DNA of 49,033 nt from Anaerolineae bacterium (GCA_016934645.1 JAFGSL010000408.1:1-49033); one strand, 5' to 3'; shown: positions 1 to 9,791, numbered from the stretch's first letter. The notes: a model not told the origin generated them from the sequence alone. Numbers and translations are program-made.

Positions 1-142
1 CCTCCTTGGTTTGCTTTTCCAAGCCCAAGTATGGTTAAAAATGGCTCTTTTACAATCTAATATCCGGCCCATTGCGATCTACTGATTGTATGTTATCTGC
101 TCAATTCAGCAAAACCAATCTCACATCCGATTTCCTGTTCCT

Positions 143-1279
143 TTATAGCCATCCTGTCAACTCGGCGAGTAGCCGTGTATATTCGATAAAATTCGGCCAC
201 GATATGTCCGGCGGGACGCCGTGATCGCAGCCGGGAATGAAGCCCCCGGTTTCCAGCAGCGGCGGGATCACGCGCATAAGCTCGGCGTGCATTGCGTCTC
301 CGCCCTTCGCCAGCGCACGCTTGTCGATACCGCCAAGGTAGGCTATCTGCGTTCCATACTGCTTGCGGAAAGCCACGATGTCGTTTCCCGCGGCGACCTC
401 CATCGGCGAGCACGCGTCCACGCCGGCCTCAATCCACAGTGGAATCAATTCACCCACATAGCCATCGGAATCGATCTCCACCACGCAGCGCGGATTGGCA
501 GCCTTGATGGCCTTGATCCACGCTTCCCATCCCGGCATAATGAACCGCCGCACCATCTTGGGCGAGATCATGCTGTGCATCTTGTAGGCCATATCCTCGT
601 TGAAGCGAATGTGATCGGGCGGGGCCAGGCGCAGAATAGGTTCCAGGGTTTCGAGGACGAAATTCATCCAGAATTCGGCCATCTCCGCGACAAAGTCCGG
701 CTGTTCGACCATCAAGAAGCACAATCCCTCAAAGCCACACCACTCGCGCAGTTGCCAGAACGGTCCGCTGAAGGTGAGGTGTAGCACATAATCTCGCTCG
801 AGTAGCACGGCGCAGCGTGCCTCAAAGTCGGTGGGGAAGCGCTCTGGGTCGTGGGGATCGTAGCGCCATTTGATCTTCTCCTCCCAGTCGGCGCGGGTTT
901 TGACCGGGAATTCGTGCCACTTGCGGGTGACAAAGTCTTTGGCGGAACGGATGTAGGTGTAATCGTACGTGTCGGAGATTTCGGTAATCGCGCCCATCCA
1001 GTCCTGGACGATGTAGTGTCCATCGCGATGTTCAAGCACCTTTTCTTCAAAGGTGGGGATCATAATGAACGAAACGTCTGTGCCTACGCGTGGTTTTGTG
1101 GAAGATTGCTCAATCCCCAGCAAATCCATCAGGTAATCATACCAAGCAATACCCTCCGGTAATCCTTGTGTGTGCCATGCTTCCAAGGTGGATTCGCGTG
1201 GCCCGCCAGGCGACAGGGGGATTTTGTCTGGATTGCCGAAAAACAAAGTCTGAAGGAAACGTTCGCGTTCCGTTAGCAT
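143..1279 (-). CDS. URO-D family protein (corrinoid methyltransferase-like)
   Basis: A 378-residue protein of the uroporphyrinogen decarboxylase fold. Visible family marks are the N-terminal ERFLQTLFF segment, the C-terminal GGIDKRAL stretch and the GCDHGVPPDISWPNF segment near the end. Members of this branch beside sugar genes are usually MtaA/CmuA-type methyltransferases or enzymes of unknown role, not haem enzymes. The RQAGRY signature of HemE is absent. The ATG start has an AAAGGA ribosome site about seven bases upstream. It lies downstream of the histidine kinase on the same strand with a 105-base gap. Substrate unknown; the family call is secure, the reaction is not. Confidence 0.8.
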   Translation of the reverse strand: MLTERERFLQTLFFGNPDKIPLSPGGPRESTLEAWHTQGLPEGIAWYDYLMDLLGIEQSSTKPRVGTDVSFIMIPTFEEKVLEHRDGHYIVQDWMGAITEISDTYDYTYIRSAKDFVTRKWHEFPVKTRADWEEKIKWRYDPHDPERFPTDFEARCAVLLERDYVLHLTFSGPFWQLREWCGFEGLCFLMVEQPDFVAEMAEFWMNFVLETLEPILRLAPPDHIRFNEDMAYKMHSMISPKMVRRFIMPGWEAWIKAIKAANPRCVVEIDSDGYVGELIPLWIEAGVDACSPMEVAAGNDIVAFRKQYGTQIAYLGGIDKRALAKGGDAMHAELMRVIPPLLETGGFIPGCDHGVPPDISWPNFIEYTRLLAELTGWL

Positions 1280-1384
1280 GATGTTGTCCTTTGTTACAGC
1301 AGTTATGTGCTTTTTGCCAGGATTGACAGGACATAAGTCTTTCTACCTGTATCCTATCAAAAGGAAAGTTGCGAAACTACTACG

Positions 1385-4300
1385 TTATAGATGTGAGAGG
1401 GTGAATGTGAAGGTTGTGCCTCGCTCATCGCTTTTCTCTACCCAGATTTTCTCTTTGTGCGCGTTAAGGACCATTTTGCAGAAAGCTAGTCCCAGTCCGG
1501 TGCCACGCCCAGACTGCTTACCACTCGCAAATTTCTCGAATAGCCGGCCCTGGATTTCCGGCGGAATGCCTGTCCCGGTATCGGTGATTGAGATGTAGAG
1601 TTTGGTGGGATCTTCATCTCCCTCTCGTCCGGTGATGCGCACCGTTCCTTCAGAGGGGGTAAATTTGATTGCATTGCCAATGAGGTTTTGAAAAACTCGC
1701 TCCAACAATCCCCGGTCGCCGACAATGGGTGACAATTCCGTGGAAAGCACGTTTTCGATGTGTAGGGCTTTGTCCATAGCAAGTGGCATTTGAGATTGGA
1801 TAACGTCTTCAACAAAATCGTGCAGGTTGATGATGGTATGCTCCAATGGCATCTGCCCGTCTTCCAAGCGGCTGATGTCCAGAATCGCATTGATCAAGTT
1901 CAGCATGCGCAGCGTGCTGCGGTTGGCAATGTCCAAGAGTTGCTGTTGTTCGCTCGTGAGTGTATCCCGAATCCCCTCCTCCAACAATTTAATCGCGCCG
2001 GAGATGCTGGTGAGGGGATTACGCAGGTCATGGACTGTGGTGCGTGTCAGATCTTCGCGCATACGTTCCACAAGGTGTTCTGCGGTCACGTCATGGAGAA
2101 GAATCAGGCGGCCTAATGCTGCGTCTTCGGCTGTCACAGGGAGATTGTACCAGTGGATGGCTCGCGGGAACACTTCGAATTCCCCTTCGCCAGGTTCCGC
2201 ATCAGCGCCCTGTACACGCTTAAGCTCTTTGATCAGTGTTTGCGCGGCTTCGGGGGCACACTGCCGCAAGATGCCCAGAAAATCGAGTGTGGTGCGGTTG
2301 ATCCATTCCTGTGGTGCGACTGGTAAGGCCAGGAACTCGAGCGCAGCGGCATTGATGACCGGCACTCTCTGGTTTGCATCGATAAAGATGATGCCATCGC
2401 TCGAAGACTCAATGAGCGCGTGCAGGCGGCTGCGTTCGTCGGTGATGGCTTGAAAGAGGCGCGTGTTGGTGATCGCTGTGGCGAGATGTTGAACTAGGGT
2501 GACTTGCAGAGCTTGATCGTTCGAGGACAGTACGCGTGCCTCGCGCGCGACCATGCCAATAATTCCCAATGCTTGTCCTTGCTGGACCAAGGGTGTCCCA
2601 ATGTAGGTGTGTATGCCCCACTCCTGGAAGCGCTCAAAGAGCTGCGGTGCTCCAGTCTTCAACCGGGCAATCAATGGTGTTTGTTTGGATAGGTCCTCAA
2701 TCAGCAAGGGAATATGCTGATGCGAGATATAATCGCGGACCGTATCCTGGTTCAGAACGGCTTGCAGCTGCTTCATCATTATGATGGGGATACCGTGTGT
2801 GGCGATGAGTTGGAGTTGTCCATCTTGCGGATTGAAGAGGCTGATGAAGCCGGCCTCAAATTCGAGGGAATCCAGGATAGAATCCAATGCCTCGGGCAGT
2901 ATAGTTTCGAGGTCTAGCGAACGGCTGGTCACTTGCGCTAACGAGTACATCATGTTGAGGTTTGCTGCGTATTGGCGCACATGGCTGTGTATTTGCGCGT
3001 TTTCCAGCGCTAGCGCGATGGCATCGGCCAGCGATTCTGCCAGGATAACATCATCAGCTCTGAAGGCGTAGACACCCTCGTGTTCGATATTCAAAATGCC
3101 CAGGGTGCGTTGTCCGTAGCGCAAGGGGACGGCGATCTGGGAACCGGCTGTTTCGTATACGGTCACGCCAGCGGTATGCGTCTGTGTATTGTCGACATAG
3201 AGCAGTTCGCCTGTGCGGAATGCGCGCCCGATGTTACCATAGCTGGGATCGATGCTCCATTGCTCAGGGAGAGGGAGTTGACCCGCGCTTGCTCGCAATG
3301 TCAGTTTTTCGGTCCTTTTGTCGGGCAAAAGAATCGTAACGACAGACCAGTCCGTCATCTGGGCGATTCTTTCGACTGCTACCACCAGGACGGCGTCTGG
3401 GTCGAGTAGTGTGCCAAACGTACGTAGTGCTTCGTAGAGCGTGGTCTGGCGTTCAGCCAAGCGCCGCTGATCATCGTAGATTTGTGCGTTCCGAATCGCC
3501 AGGGCCATTTGATCGGCAGCGGCCTGCATCAGCTCTAAGTCATCCTGGTCGAAATGTCCGACCTCGGGATGGGTGAGTGTCAGGATACCGAGTTTGCGCG
3601 GCCCACTAAAGATGGGGACGACCAATGCGGAGTGTACCACGTAAGGGATGTCTGGCAGCGGGTACCAGCGTGGATCTTGTTCGGTGTCATCCACCAGGAC
3701 GGCTTGACGATGGCGTACTACCCATCCGGCCAAGCCGATATCCATTACCTGACCGACCACTTCTTGTTGTTCGACATTGCTCACGTTCTCTCGAGAGAGG
3801 ATGCTGTGTGTCACCACGCCGAGTTCATCTAGCACAAACACGCTACCGCGTTCAGCGTCGGTGATCACACGCGCGGCTTCCAATGCGTTTTTCATGGTCG
3901 CTTCGAGATCGGGACGTTCAACAGTCGCACGAGCTACTGAGACGAGATTCTCAAAGCGTTGTTTTTGGATTAGCAGTTCTCTCTGGTTCTGTTCCAGGCT
4001 GTCCAACATCACGTTAACCGTAGTGCCGAGTTGGGAGAGTTCATCTTCGCCTTCTACCGGCACACGCCTGGAAAAATCGCCAGCGCTGCCCAAAACACCG
4101 ATGTGAGCGACGTCGGCGCGGAAGTCGCTCAAGCGCGCAAGCACAAACTGCCTCAGGAGCCACCACATTGCTGCACTGAAGGCTGCACCCGCGAGCATGA
4201 TTGCTGAGCCTAGATAGACCAAAGTGGTCCTGCCCTGCGCAAAGATCTCCCTGGGACTATTGATACGCATGATTACGGCAGGATTGTCGTATATGTCTTT

Positions 4301-5056
4301 CACGATCGTGTAGCCGCTGATGCTCTGTTGCCCCTCCGGCTTTACCAGAAGATTTGTATCTGTCTTCAGCATCGTATCCCTGGCGGCTTGGAATTGTGGG
4401 TCAATCACCGGCCTTGCTGTGGAAGCGGTTTCCAGAGACAATTGTAAGGTCTCAGAGAGGTGCGTGACCATATCCTCGTTCAGAAAGCGCGCCATAATCA
4501 GTGCGCCGCGAGTTGGCCCTTCCGAGCTGCTGGTGAGAATGGGCTGGGACGCAATAAACATGGGCTGATCTCCTACGACGAGGAGCCCTTCCACCTCATC
4601 TTCTGAGTGAATGGGAGTCAGTAGAAGATCGTCAGGATTGAGTGCCAGGAGTTGTTCCGGGATTTGGATGAAGGTTTCCTCGTTGAAATCGTAGGCACCG
4701 GCGAATATGATTTTCCCGGATGTATCGATCAACAGAATAATGTTGATCCGGTTGTTGCTATAGGTAGTATCGATGTAGTTGGAGTCGATATAAGCCTGAT
4801 TGAGTGTTTCCATATAGGCATATGTATCATCCCAACTGGCATAGTCTGCGGCAATTTTAGTGACATCTTCGACGGTGCCGGTGATTTGATTTAGGGCGCG
4901 CTGAATATTGCGGGATATAGTCTGCTCTTCTAGGTTGGTGTAACTCTTGATCAGGATTTGTCGCATAGGGATATAGAACAGCAGTAGAATAATCGTCGTT
5001 ATGACGAAAATGCTGCCGATGATCTTTATGCGTAATGGGACAGACTTATTCCGCAT
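1385..5056 (-). CDS. Membrane multi-GAF/PAS sensor histidine kinase
   Basis: A 1223-residue membrane sensor kinase. Order seen: TM helix (about 11-29), extracytoplasmic CHASE4-like sensor (about 50-250, with the DYASWDD motif), TM helix (279-301), HAMP (300-355), three GAF domains (about 385-525, 550-690, 712-868), a PAS domain (880-990), HisKA with phospho-acceptor His1009 in VHDLRNP, and HATPase_c with the N box around Asn1124/Asn1128, G1 DTGTGIP at 1159 and G2 GRGTGLGL near 1183. All catalytic motifs are intact. No response regulator lies beside it, so it is an orphan kinase in this window. Ligands of the CHASE4 and GAF domains cannot be told from sequence. Confidence 0.95.
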   Translation of the reverse strand: MRNKSVPLRIKIIGSIFVITTIILLLFYIPMRQILIKSYTNLEEQTISRNIQRALNQITGTVEDVTKIAADYASWDDTYAYMETLNQAYIDSNYIDTTYSNNRINIILLIDTSGKIIFAGAYDFNEETFIQIPEQLLALNPDDLLLTPIHSEDEVEGLLVVGDQPMFIASQPILTSSSEGPTRGALIMARFLNEDMVTHLSETLQLSLETASTARPVIDPQFQAARDTMLKTDTNLLVKPEGQQSISGYTIVKDIYDNPAVIMRINSPREIFAQGRTTLVYLGSAIMLAGAAFSAAMWWLLRQFVLARLSDFRADVAHIGVLGSAGDFSRRVPVEGEDELSQLGTTVNVMLDSLEQNQRELLIQKQRFENLVSVARATVERPDLEATMKNALEAARVITDAERGSVFVLDELGVVTHSILSRENVSNVEQQEVVGQVMDIGLAGWVVRHRQAVLVDDTEQDPRWYPLPDIPYVVHSALVVPIFSGPRKLGILTLTHPEVGHFDQDDLELMQAAADQMALAIRNAQIYDDQRRLAERQTTLYEALRTFGTLLDPDAVLVVAVERIAQMTDWSVVTILLPDKRTEKLTLRASAGQLPLPEQWSIDPSYGNIGRAFRTGELLYVDNTQTHTAGVTVYETAGSQIAVPLRYGQRTLGILNIEHEGVYAFRADDVILAESLADAIALALENAQIHSHVRQYAANLNMMYSLAQVTSRSLDLETILPEALDSILDSLEFEAGFISLFNPQDGQLQLIATHGIPIIMMKQLQAVLNQDTVRDYISHQHIPLLIEDLSKQTPLIARLKTGAPQLFERFQEWGIHTYIGTPLVQQGQALGIIGMVAREARVLSSNDQALQVTLVQHLATAITNTRLFQAITDERSRLHALIESSSDGIIFIDANQRVPVINAAALEFLALPVAPQEWINRTTLDFLGILRQCAPEAAQTLIKELKRVQGADAEPGEGEFEVFPRAIHWYNLPVTAEDAALGRLILLHDVTAEHLVERMREDLTRTTVHDLRNPLTSISGAIKLLEEGIRDTLTSEQQQLLDIANRSTLRMLNLINAILDISRLEDGQMPLEHTIINLHDFVEDVIQSQMPLAMDKALHIENVLSTELSPIVGDRGLLERVFQNLIGNAIKFTPSEGTVRITGREGDEDPTKLYISITDTGTGIPPEIQGRLFEKFASGKQSGRGTGLGLAFCKMVLNAHKEKIWVEKSDERGTTFTFTLSHL

Positions 5057-5122
5057 AGCTTAGTGCCCTCGCTTTAGCCGCTGGCAGGTCGTTATCAGCC
5101 AAGGCTCTTTTTGGTCATAGGT

Positions 5123-6106
5123 TTACCAATAGTGATGCACCAACTCACGGATGTATTGATCGTAAATGCGCCGTACTTCGGCCATCACCGTATCCGAGAG
5201 TGGCGGCATATCGGCAGCGGCGATGTTCTCCTCGGCCTGCGAAGGGCGCTTGGCGCCAGGAATCGCGCACGTCACTGCGTCGAACATCAGAATCCAACGC
5301 AGTGCAAACTGCACCATACTCATATCCTCTGGGCAGATCGCTTTGAGTTCCTCGACCGCTTGCAAGGCTACATCGTAATCCACACCGGAGAAGGTTTCGC
5401 CCCGGTCAAAGGCCTCGCCGTCGCGGTTGAATGCCCGGTGATCCTCGGCTGCGAATTTGCTGTCGGGCTTGAACTTGCCGGTGAGCATCCCTGAGGCCAG
5501 CGGGACGCGTGCCAGAATGCCGACGTTGCGCTTTTTTGCCTGCTCGAAGAACAACTCGGAAGGCCGGTGGCGGAACATGTTGAAGATGATCTGTACTGTC
5601 TTTACATTCGGATATTCGATGGCTTTGAGCGCCTCCTCAACCTTTTCCACACTCACGCCGTAGTGGCGTATTTTCCCGGCGTCGACCAGGTCGTCGAGTA
5701 CACCGAAGACCTCCGGCATATAAAACACCGGTGTCGGCGGGCAGTGGAGTTGTAGCAGGTCGAGGGCGTCGGTATCCAGGAGCTTGAGACTGCGATCGAC
5801 GAAGGCGGTGAGATTCTCGCGATTGTATCCCTCGGCGACATGAGGGTTCAGGCGTCGCCCGGCTTTCGTGGCGATGTAGATGTTTTCACTGCGGTCCTTG
5901 CGCAGACGACCAAGCAGTCGCTCGCTGCGACCGTTGCCATAGACGTCGGCAGTGTCGAAAAAGTTGACGCCCAAATCAACCGCGCGATGCAGCGCTGCTA
6001 GGCTTTCGCTATCCTGCACCTTGCCCCACGTTCCACCGATAGCCCACGCGCCAAAACTAATCGCGGATACTTTCCATCCGATCCTTCCTAAGTCACGATA
6101 TTGCAT
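5123..6106 (-). CDS. Aldo/keto reductase
   Basis: A 327-residue NADPH-dependent oxidoreductase of the AKR (beta/alpha)8 barrel family. The catalytic tetrad is present as Asp51, Tyr56, Lys81 and His121 (FFDTADVYG, IATKAG, LQLHCP). The C-terminal AIPGAKRPSQAEEN segment is the usual cofactor-binding part of YajO/IolS-like members. I chose the ATG at 6106, five bases after GGAGG, over the GTG one codon upstream. It lies between the histidine kinase and the EamA gene, all on the minus strand. Probable substrates are sugar aldehydes or ketones, inferred from the surrounding sugar genes only. Confidence 0.9.
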   Translation of the reverse strand: MQYRDLGRIGWKVSAISFGAWAIGGTWGKVQDSESLAALHRAVDLGVNFFDTADVYGNGRSERLLGRLRKDRSENIYIATKAGRRLNPHVAEGYNRENLTAFVDRSLKLLDTDALDLLQLHCPPTPVFYMPEVFGVLDDLVDAGKIRHYGVSVEKVEEALKAIEYPNVKTVQIIFNMFRHRPSELFFEQAKKRNVGILARVPLASGMLTGKFKPDSKFAAEDHRAFNRDGEAFDRGETFSGVDYDVALQAVEELKAICPEDMSMVQFALRWILMFDAVTCAIPGAKRPSQAEENIAAADMPPLSDTVMAEVRRIYDQYIRELVHHYW

Positions 6107-6138
6107 CACACCCTCCTGATTTTTAAGTTGGAAATTGC

Positions 6139-6189
6139 ACGTTGAAGGTTGAAAGTTGGCGAGAGCCTTTAACTTTCAACCTTCAACGT
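6139..6189. repeat. Perfect 19-bp inverted repeat
   Basis: Arms 6139-6157 and 6171-6189 are exact reverse complements with a 13-base loop. The right arm touches the stop codon of the EamA gene (6190-6192). It may end EamA transcription, but no T-run follows. The arms consist of short GTTGAAGG/TTGAAAG words, like other word-built repeats in this window. Confidence 0.85.
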
Positions 6190-7050
6190 TTAATTTGTAA
6201 CCTCTTGTATAGCGATGACTGCACTGAGAGCTAACAGCCCGCTGGCGATATAGAACGGCTTGTGCGGGATTTCGCCAAGGGTAAAATATGCCAGAATCCC
6301 TGCAAACACGAACTGTCCCATATTGACGATACTCACCCGCTGCCCACGGAAATACTTCATCGCGCGGTTGATCAACGAGTGCCCGATTACTGTAGGGATG
6401 ATCCCCAAACCGAGTATGAGCCAGATGTCTTTTCCGCTGTATGGCTGAAAGGGATTGACGAGAAAGAGGGCGATGACGAAACAGACCGTTCCCGCTACAG
6501 CGTACAGCGGAACGAGATACAACCACACGCTCGGAAAGTGACGATTCTTGCGCCCGAGCGCCATATAACCGGCGTAGAAGAGCATAGAGACGAAACAGAT
6601 CACGTCGCCCCAGAAATATTCGGCGCTAAGATTCAGGTCGGCGACGGTAAGCACGATCACTGCCCCAAGCGCGATGGCCGTCGCCAAGACCTCGTTGCGG
6701 GTGAGGTGTTCCCGGATCAGTATCGCAAGGAAGAACGGCATTGCCAGCGGCACCAGACCGATGATGAAACTGGCGTTGGCGGTGGGCGTCATCCGTGCGC
6801 CGATGGTCCACGAGATGAAATGCGCCGCCAGGATCAGGCCCGGCAGCAGCGAAGCGCGTATCTGCGTCCACGAGTATGTGCTGCGGTGGCGGCGATATTC
6901 GCGGATGAAGACGGGCGTCAGAACTGCTGTCGCCACAAACAGGCGCAGCGCAGCCAGCAGCACTGGATGTAGCGTGCTGACCTTGATCATAATTACGGCG
7001 GTTGATACGGCGAAGACACTGGTAAAGAGCAAAACGACGTTAAGAGTCAA
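6190..7050 (-). CDS. EamA (DMT superfamily) transporter
   Basis: An integral membrane protein with about ten hydrophobic segments arranged as two EamA repeats, the usual layout of drug/metabolite transporters. I place the start at the TTG ending at 7050, giving 286 residues beginning MTLNVVLLF. An AGAAGGA ribosome site lies at the right distance, and a perfect TATAAT lies further upstream at 7083-7088. A longer frame opening with TTG at 7092 would start upstream of that -10 box and adds a polar, non-family leader. Exported substrate unknown; EamA proteins often export amino acids or metabolites. Confidence 0.85.
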   Translation of the reverse strand: MTLNVVLLFTSVFAVSTAVIMIKVSTLHPVLLAALRLFVATAVLTPVFIREYRRHRSTYSWTQIRASLLPGLILAAHFISWTIGARMTPTANASFIIGLVPLAMPFFLAILIREHLTRNEVLATAIALGAVIVLTVADLNLSAEYFWGDVICFVSMLFYAGYMALGRKNRHFPSVWLYLVPLYAVAGTVCFVIALFLVNPFQPYSGKDIWLILGLGIIPTVIGHSLINRAMKYFRGQRVSIVNMGQFVFAGILAYFTLGEIPHKPFYIASGLLALSAVIAIQEVTN

Positions 7051-7082
7051 GCAGCTTGTCCTTCTCGATAGTCTACGCTCAT

Positions 7083-7088
7083 TATAGC
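7083..7088 (-). promoter_or_regulatory. Candidate -10 box for the EamA gene
   Basis: Reads TATAAT on the minus strand, 32 bases before the chosen TTG start at 7050. No convincing -35 hexamer is seen, so the promoter call is tentative. Confidence 0.4.
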
Positions 7089-7108
7089 CCAACCCTATAA
7101 AAAGGGTA

Positions 7109-7148
7109 GACGGCAGACGGTAGACGGGTCAGTTTACTGTCTGCCGTC
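7109..7148 (-). terminator. Hairpin after the sugar-binding protein gene
   Basis: Arms 7109-7122 and 7135-7148 pair at 13 of 14 positions. On the minus strand the stem is followed within about five bases by TTTTT, so it can act as an intrinsic terminator for the gene ending at 7177. It is built from the TAGACGG word family also seen near 8421, 29046 and 30033. Confidence 0.6.
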
Positions 7149-7176
7149 GCATGAATCTTCGCGTTCCGTTTGCTGA

Positions 7177-8412
7177 TCAGAAACCTGTTTTTTCTTGTGC
7201 TGTGTTCAGCGCGGCCTCTGCAGAGGTTTGTCCATCGCGGATGGCGGTGAAGGCTTCTCCGAGCGCGTTCAGGCCTTGCTCAAATCCGATCAAATTGGGA
7301 TTGACTAAAACGGCATCGCGTGCCGCAGCGCGAGCAGCTTCCGCGACTTCTACACCAACGAGTTGCACATACTTATTTGATTCCGCCAGCGACATCCGCG
7401 CGGGCAAGTTCATTGTGGGCATTTGTTCGGTGAGGAACATCATCCACTTCCAACATGCTTCTGGATGTCGTGTATTCGTCGAGATATAGAAACCATTGAC
7501 GGTCGCCAGTGTGAATGTAGCGCGGTCGCGGGGCAGCGGGACGACACCCCACTGCATCTGCCAGCGCATAGGCCACGTTGCACCGCCTTGGTCAGAGAGC
7601 ATGCCCATCCACATCCCGTATTTACTCTGGAATATGCCGCCATACGGATAGTACTGGGTGCTGTCTGGACCTTGCTGGCGTGTGGGAGCAACACCGTACG
7701 TGTGGATCAGGCTCCCATACCACTCCAACGCTTGGACGTTTAATGGATCGTTGAGCGTGATGTTGGTGGGATTCTGCCAACTGTCGAAAAGTTGTCCGCC
7801 GTGCTGGTAGATGAAGAGTATCGGTTCCATGACGGCGAGGTCGTCATCGTGTTGGATAGCGTAACCGAAGATGTCTCTGCCTGGATCGGTAACACCTTCG
7901 GCGCGGTCGAGAAAATCATCCCACGTCCAGTCATTGGTAGGGTAGGGGACAGAATACATGTCAAACAGATCCTTGTTGTAGTACATCAACAGCATATTGA
8001 TGTCAGAGGGAATGCCCCACGTTTTGCCTTCGTACTGGAACGATTCGAGTGCACCGGGGTAAAATACACTACTATCAAAGGTATAGTCCTGTTCAATCTG
8101 GGGGGAAAGATCGAGGATGGCGCCTTGTTGCACAAGTTGCGATAGCGAGAGCTGGTCAGCTATGAACACGTCGTTTTCGGTCACCTGGTTGGTGTTTCGC
8201 CGATTTAGCTGGACTAATTCGATTGTGATATTCGGATAAAGCGCGTTGAATTGCTCTGCCAGGGCTGTGTAGTACGCCGCATCGCGCTCGTAATGCGGAA
8301 ACTTGATCGTGACCGGCTCCAGCGTGGGAATTGGCTCTGTGCAGCCTGCGACTAAAAGCAGCAGACATAGTCCAAATATAAAATATCTACGCATAGTTTT
8401 CTGAGCGAACAT
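7177..8412 (-). CDS. Sugar ABC transporter solute-binding lipoprotein
   Basis: A 411-residue family 1 extracellular solute-binding protein, the sugar-capturing part of a CUT1 importer. The N-terminus has a charged start, a hydrophobic stretch and the lipobox LVAGC, so the mature protein should be lipid-anchored at a Cys. The body carries the usual PTNDWTWDDFLDRA and GIPSDINMLLMYYNKDLFD segments. The ATG is six bases after AAGGAG. It follows the GH63-like gene by 11 bases, so both are probably co-transcribed. No permease or ATPase lies next to it, making it an orphan binding protein here. The sugar is probably a product of the linked glycosidase, an inference. Confidence 0.9.
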   Translation of the reverse strand: MFAQKTMRRYFIFGLCLLLLVAGCTEPIPTLEPVTIKFPHYERDAAYYTALAEQFNALYPNITIELVQLNRRNTNQVTENDVFIADQLSLSQLVQQGAILDLSPQIEQDYTFDSSVFYPGALESFQYEGKTWGIPSDINMLLMYYNKDLFDMYSVPYPTNDWTWDDFLDRAEGVTDPGRDIFGYAIQHDDDLAVMEPILFIYQHGGQLFDSWQNPTNITLNDPLNVQALEWYGSLIHTYGVAPTRQQGPDSTQYYPYGGIFQSKYGMWMGMLSDQGGATWPMRWQMQWGVVPLPRDRATFTLATVNGFYISTNTRHPEACWKWMMFLTEQMPTMNLPARMSLAESNKYVQLVGVEVAEAARAAARDAVLVNPNLIGFEQGLNALGEAFTAIRDGQTSAEAALNTAQEKTGF

Positions 8413-8423
8413 AGAATCTCCTT

Positions 8424-9653
8424 TTACTGTCTACCGCCTAGCGTGTCCCACAGTCTCGCCATCGCTATCAATGGGTTGTGCCCCAGATAATCGCGGCATG
8501 GGGTGTTGAATGGGGTATGCGGTTTGCGCTGCAGTGTTTCTGGATTGCCGCCATGTGGATGGTAGAATTCCCATACCGTACCGGTGCGCGCAAACTGCGC
8601 AGCGGAGGCATCCAGTGCTTTTTCTACCAGAAGGTGCGCTGTGTCCACGTGCCCGTACTGGACGCAGCCGCGAGCGGCCCAGTATGTCATGCTGTTCCAT
8701 GTAGGGCCGCGCCACATGCGCAGTTCGAACAACGGGTCTTTCACCCCTACGGTGGATACCGGGTGCGCGCTGAAGAAACGCTTTGGATTGAGCAGATTTT
8801 CGTCAATGACGCGCTGTGCCTGTTCCGCTGTTGCTGCGCCAACGACGACAGGCCACATCCCCTCCAGAGCGAAGGGCCGTTGGGCAGCGTTGTTGACTGC
8901 CCACACGTCGTGAAAGAATCCGGTTTCAATATCGAAGAGCGTCTCCCGGATGAACCTTTGCAACGCCTCACGTTTTTTAGCGAATTTGGCGCTATCCTTG
9001 CTGAGACGGGTAGCCCATTTTGTCGCATAGTCATAGAGCGCGTATCCGTGTGCGGTTGCATCCACGCAGGCGAACGGTCCAGTTTGCACGTTGTGGAAGC
9101 GTACCCCTTCGTCGATGCCGCTTTCCCAGGAATGGGTGAGGATGTCAGTGTAATAGAAGCCATCCGGTTCGGCTTTACGCTGCGTCTCGAACCACGCGAT
9201 TTGGCGGAGCAGCGGGTCGTAACACTGGGGGATGAGGTCATCACTGCCGGTTAGATCGGCGTAATCTTGCACGGCGATCATCCACACCGGTGGGTGCCCG
9301 ACGGTCTTGCTCCACCGGAGTTGTGTCCGCGAAGGGTCGTTGTCGCGTGGCATCCAGATGGCGCCTGGCACCAGCCCGTCAGCTTCTTGGTTGGCGAGAT
9401 TGTTCAGCAGTTGCTGCCTGGCGTGTTCTGGCGCATCAGGTAGAACGTCGAGGATCGCGTGGATCAGATCCCAATGCCCGAAGGCTGGGCCGTAACAGTA
9501 GCCCGGTCCGATCTCTTCCCAGGGATAGGGAAATAGTCGCTGTGCGGGATGCGTGCTCCGCGCGTGCAACGCGGCGACATAGGCCAGCATGGGCCGCCAT
9601 TCGGGTTTTCCCATCGTGACAGCAGACTGTGAAAGCTTTTCTAAAGTGGACAT
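8424..9653 (-). CDS. GH63-like (alpha/alpha)6-barrel glycosidase
   Basis: A 409-residue cytoplasmic protein (no signal peptide) resembling the catalytic barrel of GH63/GH37 enzymes such as mannosylglycerate hydrolase and YgjK. Visible marks are HSWESGIDEG (residues 174-183; Asp181 is the expected general acid), WRGPTWNS (314-321) and Glu362 in TVWEFYHPHGG as the expected base. It lacks the large N-terminal beta domain of classical GH63 and matches the short bacterial form. It is directly upstream of a sugar-binding lipoprotein. The stop codon lies inside a TAGACGG-family repeat and the last residues (GGRQ) are read from it. Substrate is probably a small alpha-glucoside or mannoside; not certain. 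Confidence 0.8.
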   Translation of the reverse strand: MSTLEKLSQSAVTMGKPEWRPMLAYVAALHARSTHPAQRLFPYPWEEIGPGYCYGPAFGHWDLIHAILDVLPDAPEHARQQLLNNLANQEADGLVPGAIWMPRDNDPSRTQLRWSKTVGHPPVWMIAVQDYADLTGSDDLIPQCYDPLLRQIAWFETQRKAEPDGFYYTDILTHSWESGIDEGVRFHNVQTGPFACVDATAHGYALYDYATKWATRLSKDSAKFAKKREALQRFIRETLFDIETGFFHDVWAVNNAAQRPFALEGMWPVVVGAATAEQAQRVIDENLLNPKRFFSAHPVSTVGVKDPLFELRMWRGPTWNSMTYWAARGCVQYGHVDTAHLLVEKALDASAAQFARTGTVWEFYHPHGGNPETLQRKPHTPFNTPCRDYLGHNPLIAMARLWDTLGGRQ

Positions 9654-9699
9654 AAGCTATTATGGTTCCTTATCTGTATCTATTCGGCATGTACTCAAT

Positions 9700-9791
9700 C
9701 CTTGCGAAGGTTGCGAACGGGATTGCCAGGCACGACGGTTTTGTCATTCACTAACGTTTTTACGCCAAGACCGTGCAAAACCTTCGCAAGG
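9700..9791. repeat. 13-bp inverted repeat pair in gap
   Basis: CCTTGCGAAGGTT at 9700-9712 and its exact reverse complement at 9779-9791. A third copy of the core runs into the end of the Gfo/Idh gene (about 9820-9833). The word is itself almost palindromic. This fills most of the 157-base gap between the GH63-like and Gfo/Idh genes. Confidence 0.8.

Noticed and set aside
143..1279. HemE (haem biosynthesis decarboxylase)
   Set aside because: The RQAGRY N-terminal signature is missing, and the C-terminal segments match the methyltransferase-like branch.
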